64,000 nt of DNA from Micrasema longulum (taxonomy: Eukaryota > Arthropoda > Insecta > Trichoptera > Brachycentridae): assembly GCA_022494885.1 (NCBI GenBank), contig JAGVSM010002867.1:186001-250000 (forward strand), in the 5' to 3' direction. The notes under the pieces are model-generated. The model did not search any database and was not told the origin of the DNA. It was given only the letters and a program-made list of their open reading frames with translations. Each line of letters opens with the position of its first letter. Position 1 is the stretch's first letter. Positions 54,939 through 64,000 of this stretch are shown one piece after another. The translations under genes were made by a program, and so were the position numbers.

Positions 54939-57900
54939 ATGTCGGTTAATGATAACGAGCCACTGATATATGGTAATTATTTAAAAGATTTGTCATTTCA
55001 GGTTAAATTTGTACTGGACTTTTGTACTATTTTCAGTATATATTTTTTATAATATTCTATAAATCTTGTACAGATTCTATTACCTGGCCTAATGATCATG
55101 TGGAAAAACTTATATCTAGAATGAAGCAGCACATTCCCTCTTCAGATAGTTTACGCCATCAATCGAGAGCTGCACGCTTACCATGGGACTTGGTAAGTTA
55201 TTTGTAAATTAAATTTGATAGGTAACGGGGAATACTTAAGTATATGTGTTACTACTTTTCTGTCTATCACCTGTAAAAGAGTGATATCTTTACCATCACT
55301 TAGCAAACAAACACTTATCTTTGTGTCGAGTCAAAAACAGTCATTTTTCCTTACCGGCGGCTTGAGTACGTAAAGAAAGAATCAAACGATCTGTGTAAAG
55401 CGAAAGAGAATGAAATATTTGTTTTGTTTACTTTTGAGAAACACATTATGATTTCATTTTAATGTCTCAAATTGCAAATTAATCTACTTAAAAAGAAACA
55501 AGGCAAAAAATGATATTACTGTGTAAGGGGAAATAGCATACAACACAAATCACGGAATGCACAAAAGTTTTTTATTTAAACACTAGAATAAGCCAAATAA
55601 ATGCAGATGAACTTCCTATAGGAATTTCTGTTAGAACTAAAAAGATTTCAGATGTTTGAAAATTAATCATGAAACGATTTGGAAAAAAACAAAGAATTGG
55701 AGAAATCGGAAGATTTATGATTCTATAAAAACTTAAGTTCCCAGGACAACCAAGATACTTTGTAATTTTTATGTAAATGCTAATTTAATGTATTATGAGA
55801 GTTACTTGTTAGATTTCCTTACACCAAGGAATAACTATACCCTGTGTAAAAATACTAGTATAACTATACTAAGTTTATTCCATCATTTATTTTTTGACCA
55901 TGCCATATTTCTGTGTGCATTTATGAACAAGCTGCTTCTGCATGTGCAGTAGAGTGGGCCGATGATGTATGGAGTTTTTTTATATTTTTTTAGATGTCAA
56001 AGTGAAAGGGGTGTAAAAAGTTGCATTTTTGATCACATTGAACGTAAAAATTATTAAAAAAAATATTCCATACTACTTTTGGCCCTTAACCGAGGTTTGA
56101 AGTCAATACATTTTGGTATTTTCCAGTAAAATTTTTAGTCATCTCAAAATATCGAATTTCATGCTTTCGCGACATCTTTGACCAGTCTCGAAGATGTCGC
56201 AAAAGCGATGAAACCGGTCACTGAATATTCCAAATTTGTGGATTAAAGTATCACTCGCCTTTTATTTCTATAATAAACAACAACATTGCATATCAATTTT
56301 CTGTTTCTTTGGATAATGTCCAAAACAGGAGTCTCCATCTACGACCCCCGGGCTAACACCGGCTTCACTCCTAGTTGTGATGCAGTATCACATTATAAGA
56401 GCATTAACACTGTCCAAATTATTTACTGAAATGATAAATAAAACCCTTTTTAGAAACTGGTTGCTGACCATCTGAATTAGAAAGAATCGTCCTCTTTTCC
56501 TAATTTACTCTAATTTATGAATATTAATAGTAAATCATGATTCGCAGATCGCATTTGAACATCATTCTGAATTAGAATGCCAGCATATGTACAAGTTAGT
56601 CCTGCAGAGGGTTCGAGGTTTCCGGCTTCTAGAAGAAATTTTGAATGAAGCTGAAGTTTGGATCAAAAATCCCTGGACTGACTTCTACGGTGGAAAGTCT
56701 AAAGTATGTAATATATCAACCGAAAGATTCACGCACCATTCTGAATTTATTTTGTTGCTAATTTATATCTGTGTCAGTAACTCGAAGATTGTATATTCTC
56801 ATCACCCTTTTATGTAGTCATGAAAATTTAATGATCTTTCTTTTTCAGAATCGCCATCCAGACATGCCAAAGAAACCTCTCACTTCCTACCTTTTATTCT
56901 TCCAGGACCAAGTAAAAACTTTAAAAGAAGAGATGCCGGAGCTGTCGGTTGTAAGTTTTAAAATATATTTTTAAATTGGTTAGCAAATAATTAATCCCCT
57001 TTTGTGTACAATCAATTATTAAGTAGATGTATATATTTTTTACTGATTGTCTGATTTTTTAGATAGAAATGTCAAAAATAATTGGTGAAAAATTTAGAAA
57101 CTTAAAGGAAAAGCGAAAAGCTAAATATATTAAACGGGCCGAACTTTCCAAACAAGAATATGAAAGGAAAATGGAACTATTTCTGTAAGTAAATTAACTT
57201 TTTACATTACAGATAATTTTTTAAACATTGAATATTCGAACAAGCTAGTGAATTTAATTTGTAGTAGTTTGTCTTAATTGAAGTTAGGTGCAACTTGGTT
57301 TACTGATGATATGACAGGCGTTTCCGCATTTGACTGGCATTTTAAGGTATAGACAAGCATGCGGTCAGCATTTCTAATTGGATTATCTAAGATTTTCAAG
57401 TACCAGTAAATTTTTGACACTAAAGGGAGAATCTGGAGCCTGGCAATGCTGAGCACACCCCCCCCCCCCGCCCCACCCCACCAAACCCCACCACACCCCA
57501 CCCCAACCCCACCGCAACCCCACCCCACGTAATAACCAAGTTTGACTGTACATAATATAGAACATAATAAAAACACAAAACTCAAAAATAAAAACACCAT
57601 AAATTAAAATATCTTTCTACCTATTTGAAATGTACATAATATGCTTTTCTTTATTACTGTCACGTGCGTCCCAGAGTTTAAAGAAGATTAACATAAAAAA
57701 CAACAAGGAAGAATTGAAGAAATATGGATATTCAAACATGAGTGGTGAATGTTACTCAGTGTGTAAAGTCATTACCCACTAATGATAGATCCTTTTAATA
57801 CCTAACTTCCACATCCTCCTTTCTAAAGAAATTCTTCATCTTTGTTTATAATATTTGTCAATCTTTAAGATCATTTACATTTGATTTCAGGGCGGAACAT

Positions 57901-60900
57901 CCTTCGGAAAGGAAAAAAATGTCTAAAAGTTCAAATAATAAAAAGATTACGGCCTTTAAGCTTTATATGGAGGATCAAATTCAAACAAATCCCGAAGCAA
58001 ATGAAAAACCTTTAAAGGAGTTGTTCGTGTTTTTCCGCCAGCAATGGGAAAACCTTCCGGAAAATGAAAAGTTACCCTGGCTTCTCTGGGCAGAGAAGAA
58101 ACAGAAAGAAATTGAAGTATGCACTTATGAAATGCAGTAAAACCTCGTTTTTACGTTCCTCAATTTTACGTTTTCCCGCTTTTTATGCCGAATTGTTAAG
58201 GTCCCATTTTTTCCCATACATTCTCATACAAATATCCCCCCCAACTAACGTTTTTGTGTTTTTCATAACCCAGGTTTTACATTGAAAGTTTTGAAAACTC
58301 ATTCAATCTGTCAAAAAATGTCGAGCCGCATAGGTAAATATTAATAATCCCCAATTATGGCACTTTTCACAATTTTTCTGCAGTATATTTAGTATGAATA
58401 TACTAGAATTAGTACAGTAAATATATTTTTATGTAATTTCATTTTTTCCATACATTTTTCATTTCCTCACTTTAGCGTTTTCCTCAGTTTTATTTTTTTT
58501 TTTGTTTCTCCCTAGAAAAACGTAAAACGGGTTTTACTGTATTTGCTAATTACAATGAATGCCTATTGGTGTAGTGGGTTTGGCTACCATGCATTAGGTT
58601 TTAGGTTCGTTTCCAATACACCAAAAGGCGGACACAAATTTTCTACCACAATGTAAAAAATGCTCTTAATATCCAAAATTAATATTTTTTTAGGAATTAA
58701 GTGATTTTGTAAAAACAAATACTGTTTCAAAATCAGTATTAACAAAAAAAGAAAAAGATATTTGTGATCGAGCTGGAAAACCAGTCAAGCCTCCAAGGAA
58801 TATTTACATATTATTTACCAGGATGATGCACAGATCTGAAGATATTCTGAGTTTGCCATCCAAGGTAATCCCTATACTTCTATTTTCTTCTCTAAAATGT
58901 TCTTCATCTCTCTCCTAATCTGTATCAACACATCTGATGTGTTGTATTGTCACAGTAAATAAAAATTTAACAGAATATTATTTAGAAAACAAGAGTTTAG
59001 GAAAGTACAAGAAACTGAGTGTTTTTTTTAGTCTTTTTTCCTTTCAAGCACTGACTGATATTGTATATCATTTGATCTACTGTTGTTATAATATTGCATT
59101 AACTCTCACTTCAAATTTTCTTGCTTCATTTAAAAGATATTGACACGCTATGACGTGCCAGTTTTTGTGTTGTTTTGGCGCTTAGATATGTTTTGGGGAA
59201 ACTAGTTTTGATTTAAGCGGAGGATGAGCCTTTCGCGCATATCTTGTATTGTCGTTTGACCATGCTGCAAGTGGATTTGGAGTGGCTGGAGAGCTGTCTC
59301 GCCACTTGTGATATCTGGCTACTATTTTCATTCAAAGTGCTGGACTGGCGTCTGAAGCGTAAGGTTGATCACCTTACCTTCTTGTAATGGATGATCGATA
59401 TATGCTACTTTTGATGTACCAATGCAACGCATTGTGCACCATCGGGTGCGAACAGGGATATAATTATGATTTCTTTTTATATCCAGGATCGTATGAAAGA
59501 AATATCAACCAGGTGGAAAGCTCTCGCAGCTGACAAACGGGAAGAGTTGAAATATCAACTAGAAGAAAAAAACAATCAATATAAAGAGGAAGTGAACTGT
59601 TACCTCAAAGAAAATCCCCATCAAATAGCCAAGTATGTATCTATGAATTCATGTTAGAAGAGAAACTATGCTGTGTGGCATAAGCAATTCATTATAATAT
59701 AAATCAATCCAGAAAAATGATAGATGAGTACAGTACTTTTTATTGTTTTTAAAGGAGCAACAAAAAAGTGTAAAACTCAGGAAAATGCTAAAGTGGGGAA
59801 ATGAAAAACGTATGGATAAAATGGAATTACTTAAAAATAAAATTAATGTGCTAGACTATAGCGTAAATATACTGCCCGAAAAGTTTCAAAAAATGACATA
59901 ATTGGGGGATTTTGAATACTTTAACCTATTTTAAATGATTTCATTAAAAACATCTTGTATTTTTTCAGTCAATATTATAATGGGATTTTTCATTGAATTA
60001 AAAAAAAGTTAAAATAATTTAAAAATAAATAAATAAATGTGTTCAAGATAGAATCAGTTGCGGCATATTCCTTTGTTGATAGGGGCTCCAGTATTCCGTC
60101 ATTACCTGGTACCGACCCCCACTTTTCAGGCGTCAGTAGGTTATTCAATCGCTGCTGCACTTGCAAAAATACTCTAAAAGCATGCTGCTGGGCATATCTT
60201 TTCTAGGTGGCTGTGACGGAAGATCAGGTTCAATCTTGTTAACAGACTACAGGAATACAGAGTATCTATGGCTTTTCAAATCATCTTCATGAATAGGATA
60301 AAGTGCCAAAAACATTTGCTCACTGGCTCGCGACACCTCTGGTGTTGATGAGGCATTTTAAAATACATCGATTCCCATTTTTTACATTCCCATTTTTTTT
60401 TTGAGGAGCTAATGCAATCAGCAAGACAAGCAAAGCAATATCTTCTCCTACAACTGCAGTGTTAGTGTTATTCAATGATTTGTTAATACCATATTGCACA
60501 ACGAGGTGTCAGCATCTCTATCGGCTATTTCTTTTTTAAGGCCTATGGTTGCCACTTTTTACACAGCATACGGATTAACTTTATTTTGTTATTCTCGTTT
60601 GTAAGAAACTGTTCCTGCTGAACTGTTACCCCCACGATTTTGTCAAAATTAATGTTACTTGATGTTTTAGTGCTTTTTCTTCGCATTTGTTCAGCTCGCT
60701 TAGTGCTATTGGTGGTGTCGTTATAGCCATAAAAAAACAACATTGCAATTAATACTATAGTGGTTTTTGGCTTAAGACACATACTGATCGCATGTATAGG
60801 AAAATATATGCAATCAGTATGTGTCTTATAGAGCTAAGACTCCACTTCACGCGATGCAGAAGAAAGCCACCATCAATCACATTAACAGTAACCTTGAGAT

Positions 60901-63900
60901 CCAATGCTGACTCTTCAACTGGAAAAATTCTGTGTACATGGTAGATTTGATATTTTTTCTCATTATATTTTCATTGAAAAGTGCCAACGGGAATGGCGCC
61001 AATTCGTACCTTAAAAGATCCAGCAAGTCTTTCACTTTTCTTTGTTATTGCATAGACCCAGTGATATGTGATCTAGATATTCTAAAGTCTAAATTTGAAA
61101 TAGCGTAATCTGCCGGTCTAAAAGTAATTATATTTTAGTTACATAAAACTTTTAAGTATATTTTTTATTGTTGCGTGATTTAAAAAAAACATTTGTTTTA
61201 AAATGGCAAAATCGTATGATTTCCTCATTTTGCGTGCGTTTTACCAGACTACAGCTTTAAAGGCGACTGAGGAACCGTGGCAAGATGGAGTGAATGGAGC
61301 AAACTGCGAATGCTTGTGGTGAAGGGGGGGAAGTAATAAAATAAAAGAGAGCGAGGATTCACGTGCATGTGTAAGAGGGAGATAAAAAATTATTTGACAA
61401 AAAGTATTGCTCACCCAGTCGTTTGCCTTATACTCTGATGAAAAATCTCAAATAACCTAGTTTTTTTTTATTTTGTCTGCCTCTGTATCTTCGAAAATAT
61501 TAATCCTAAAAATATTTATGTAACCGTTTTTGTAGAAAATTTTGTATACTTTAATTTGTTAATAAAACATTTTACGCTAAGTGATAGTTTTGGAGGTATT
61601 TGTAAAAAACTCAAAAGCAACCTTTAAACCCTCCCCCACCCTTAGCGTACCCCCCACCCTCGGGGACTTTTAGTATGTTATGCAGTAGATACCAACAAAC
61701 AATCATTGCTAAGTTTCAGAACACCGGGCTTTTTTACCCCTCGATCACCTATTTTTGGTCTAATTTGCCTGGGCTAATTCTCCATTTCGGTCAAACGCAG
61801 TGGCACATGGCTCGGCGTTTTTCGACGCATCTAATGAGTTTTGAAAATTTTTCGCTGTAAAACCGAGGTTATGAAAAACGTAAAAAATGTTAATTGGAGG
61901 GAATTTTCGAATTAGAATGTATGGAAAAAATGGGACCTGAACATTTCGAAAATATCAAATTGAAAAATGTAAAAACGAGGTTTTACGGTATATTTAATTA
62001 TTTGACTTATATTTTAATAAGTTATAAACTTACTATACACCGCCAACACATGTATTCTATAACTTTTTCCCTTAATGTTGCACTAAAATATTATTATATC
62101 TCTTTTGACTTGTTTTTTAAATGTACCTATACATAAGATAATATTTAGTTTTGTATAAATGATCCTAACACTGTATAATTTTTACCAGTCTGAAGATGAC
62201 CATTAGAAGGTGAAAACGTTGATTGGTCAAATAAATAAGTGGAAATGTAACGAGTATTTTTTATTTATAACTTATATTGAAACATGTATGTGTAAGTAAT
62301 TATATAATTACAATGGAATGCCGCCAAGAATTGTCAATAAATAACAATAACTTAAAAATTACAAAGAGTACAATATTTTTTACATCTCTGTCGTTTTCCA
62401 GTTTTGTCTTTGGAAGGAGTAAACCAATGCCAAAAAAGTTTGCAAGTGATTTTATGCAGTCGAATGGTACTATGTAAGTGTTTATCAAAATATTTTGTAA
62501 AAATAAAGCATTCCCTACATTATAGTACAACAGTAATCGACAAGAAAAAATGAATAACAAGTATTGTTTATAGTATTTATGTATTACCACTTTCAGGAAA
62601 TCTGTAGAAAAAACAGTTTTAAAACAGCCTAAAAGTGAAACCACACCAACTTCATCATCAGAGTAAGTAATATTAGAGTGCCTTTTAAAATATAAATCTG
62701 TACATGCTTTTTTAAAATCTATTCATAACATTTTTGTCAGTTAAAAACTCCACCAAATCGCAGATGTGAGTCCCATTATGGTCAGTTATTTTTTTTATGT
62801 CTCGCAAAAATACAGTTTACTTGTTATTTTAAAGAAGTTTTTTAAAATATAAATCGTATTCTCAAAATGTGCTTTTAAATGAATTGAGGCTCATTTTTCA
62901 CAAATATCGTTAGAAAAGGATTTGGAAAAATGGCTTTTTTGAGCGCTATCTGGACGAATTCCTTTAAACTCTAACTTCCTCAGAACCGGTATTAATATAC
63001 AACAAGGATGGATAGTTGCCATTATGTTTACAGAATGACCATGTAATACATGATGCGCAGCGCTCGGTAGAGCAAAGGATGGCGATCAAGATTTGTGTCG
63101 ATTTTGGCAAGACTGCAGTGGAAACTGTTCAAATAATCGAGACCGTCTTTAACGGAGATGCTCTGTCGGATCGAAAAAAGGTCGGCGTCCCCTCGCCCCG
63201 AGAAGGCCAGGATCAGCAGATCCAAAATCAAGACAATGCTCATTGCGTTTATTGCCAGATATTTAATGTAGTCAACCGGTATTAAAATCTGCCATGAACA
63301 ATTAATATCAAAAGACTGGTCAAAGTTTGTACCACCTGGTACAACTGTGAAAGCAAAATTTTACATCGAAGGGCTAAAAAGACTGAAGCACGGGAATCAA
63401 TGCGTCCGGCCGGACATCACAGACGACTGGAAGTTGCATCACGACAATGGGACAGCCCACAGCTCCTTCCTTGTCACCAACTACATATCTGATTTACATA
63501 AGTTACAAAATATACTATTACAGAAACAAAATAAATATATATTTTAAATTTCAATTAAGGCTACGGGAAGAATACGATAGATATAAGAAAATTAAAAATA
63601 AGTGCTAATAACCCAATTTTTTTGTCAATAAAAATGAGAAAACTATAATAAAAGTACATGCTATTGAAATCTGCTTTTTTATCCATAATTTTAACAAAAA
63701 ATTTAATCGAAACGAATTCAAATAATTAATCTCCATCATATTGTCCTTATGAAATCCATTGAACAGTTTTGGAGCTATGAAAAATGAGTGTCTTTGACGA
63801 TTCATATTCGTAATAAACATTAATGTTTTTGGCAATGAACTGATTTGTTTTTTTTTCTAGGACTGATGTTATAATTTCCAAGAAGAGAAAAAGTGTTGAC

Positions 63901-63920
63901 CATGAAACTGAATTGCCTAA
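54939..63920 (+). CDS. UBTF: UBF-like HMG-box protein (nucleolar transcription factor 1), 3' end beyond window
   Basis: Eleven exons in consistent phase: 54939-54972, 55074-55192, 56548-56703, 56849-56950, 57063-57184, 57891-58116, 58694-58864, 59487-59632, 62402-62473, 62597-62662, 63861-63920 (donor follows). About 424 codons so far. Residues 12-103 (TWPNDHVEKLISRMKQHIPS, then FRLLEEILNEAEVWIKNPW) match the UBF N-terminal helical dimerisation region. HMG boxes follow at about 108-177 (PKKPLTSYLLFF), 195-253 (ITAFKLYMEDQ) and 284-352 (KPPRNIYILFTRMM). A Lys-rich linker contains SKKRKS. UBF bends rDNA promoter DNA and recruits SL1 for RNA polymerase I. The acidic C-terminus is not reached. 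Exon 9 start is the least certain. The other possibility is a divergent HMG protein of the same group. Confidence 0.85.
57455..57532 (+). repeat. C-rich (CCCCACCCC)-type tract, G-quadruplex candidate
   Basis: Intron 5 of the UBF-like gene. A run of 13 C is followed by repeated CCCCA and CCCCAA/CCCCAC units. The minus strand therefore has more than ten runs of four or more G with 1-4-base loops. Confidence 0.8.
58135..58539 (+). mobile_element. Pogo-like MITE, copy 1
   Basis: Terminal inverted repeats CAGTAAAACCTCGTTTTTAC (58135) and, at the right end, GTAAAACGGGTTTTACTG (to 58539); TA follows at 58540. 405 bp, no ORF. Internal blocks (GGTCCCATTTTTTCCCATA, TTTTTCATAACC) recur inverted at 61850-61990. 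The left flank reads TG rather than TA, probably a mutation. It starts 19 bp after the exon 6 donor of the UBF-like gene. Confidence 0.72.
58562..58660 (+). mobile_element. tRNA-like SINE fragment
   Basis: TGGTGTAGTGGGTTTGGC (A box), then GGTTTTAGGTTCGTTTCC (B box) in a tRNA-like layout, followed by ACCAAAAGGCGGACACAAAT. Eroded. It lies in intron 6 of the UBF-like gene, just after the MITE. Confidence 0.5.
59731..61994 (-). mobile_element. Longer relative of the pogo-like MITE, with internal sequence
   Basis: The left end (TACAGTACTTTTTATTG, then AAATGAAAAACGTATGG and CATAATTGGGGGATT) corresponds to the reverse complement of the right half of the 58135 MITE. The right end (TGAAAAACGTAAAAAATG, then AAAAAATGGGACCT and AACGAGGTTTTACGGTA) corresponds to its left half. 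About 1.9 kb between these ends is absent from the MITE and includes a decayed ORF on the minus strand. Either this is a deletion parent of the MITE or the MITE was split by another element. Confidence 0.55.
60150..60790 (-). pseudogene. Decayed ORF of an uncharacterised transposon-associated family
   Basis: Minus strand 60782-60543 reads TNSTKRAEQMRRKSTKTSSN and EQFLTNENNKIKLIRMLCKK. After a frame change, ADRDADTSLCNM (near 60510) and AVVGEDIALLVLLIALA (near 60455-60405) follow. This order (STK-E-RR, FLSNE-NK, DAD, VVGED-D-LVLL) is that of a common uncharacterised family in repeat-rich invertebrate genomes. Function unknown. It lies inside the longer pogo-like element in intron 8 of the UBF-like gene. 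Confidence 0.5.
63003..63547 (+). mobile_element. Internally deleted mariner-like transposase
   Basis: The N-terminal piece EQRMAIKICVDFGKTAVETV, then VFNGDALSD (63073-63170) is a mariner HTH region. After a gap comes PPGTTVKAKFYIEGLKRLKH, then VRPDITDDWKLHHDNGTAHS (63335-63460), around the second catalytic Asp. The middle with the first catalytic Asp and the C-terminal end are missing and frames shift, so it is inactive. It lies in intron 10 of the UBF-like gene. Terminal repeats were not delimited. Confidence 0.78.
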
Positions 63921-64000
63921 GTAAGTTTTTTTATAATGGCCATATTAATATATACATATTTTTTAAGCAATTATTTTACTCATGAAGAACATCAAAATTG

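Noticed and set aside
57301..57600. Gly/Trp-rich minus-strand open frames over the C-rich tract
   Set aside because: Produced by the simple repeat; the region is an intron of the UBF-like gene.
1..64000. CRISPR arrays, operons, bacterial promoters
   Set aside because: The sequence is eukaryotic nuclear DNA; the only regularly spaced repeats (the 23-bp minisatellite) have no spacers.

Overview
The window is animal nuclear DNA, very AT-rich, with small exons in long introns, canonical GT/AG splice sites and heavy loads of retrotransposons, DNA transposons, SINEs and MITE-like repeats. An insect is the best fit: it carries a Pep (protein on ecdysone puffs) orthologue, a ZAD (zinc-finger-associated domain) exon pair, and R1-clade, jockey-type, mariner and Tc1 elements. 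The order within insects cannot be fixed from this sequence. An intact UBF-like gene argues against Drosophila.

Three well-supported nuclear genes were reconstructed exon by exon, with all phases consistent. (1) Pep, + strand, 13187-26248, 10 coding exons, about 672 aa: an RGG-rich, multi-zinc-finger nuclear RNA-binding protein. (2) NELF-C/D (TH1), - strand, 26522-40441, 12 coding exons, about 588 aa: a subunit of the negative elongation factor that pauses RNA polymerase II. Pep and TH1 are tail to tail and their poly(A) signals lie about 27 bp apart. (3) A UBF-like HMG-box protein (nucleolar transcription factor 1), + strand, 54939-63920 and running off the right edge, 11 exons seen. A fourth gene, 5119-5601 on the - strand, has only the two exons of a ZAD domain; its DNA-binding fingers are not in view.

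Layout: 1-4560 is an old jockey-type LINE with three elements nested in it. 4830-5036 is a tRNA-derived SINE. 5119-5601 is the ZAD gene. 6003-8030 is a decayed LINE with RNase H. 8240-12110 holds dispersed repeats, a possible Pep 5' UTR exon and a decayed transposon-like gene ringed by repeated motifs. 12470-13143 is a 2.1-copy tandem repeat abutting Pep. Pep introns contain a Tc1 element with its own intron, a strict 23-bp minisatellite, a LINE and a pogo-like element. TH1 introns contain LINE tails, SINEs, a 200-bp duplication and a possible poison exon. 41230-42415 is a LINE. 45879-51094 is a complete, apparently young R1-clade retrotransposon with a 13-bp target-site duplication. 51719-52432 is a large inverted repeat. 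The UBF-like introns hold a C-rich G-quadruplex candidate, a MITE, a larger relative of it enclosing a decayed ORF, and a deleted mariner.

The host genes all act in nuclear transcription or RNP assembly, but nothing in the sequence suggests co-regulation beyond the convergent Pep/TH1 ends. The most notable non-host elements are the intact R1-like element with a foldback at its 5' end, the large inverted repeat, and the decayed element bounded by GTCAYYAGTCCA motifs.
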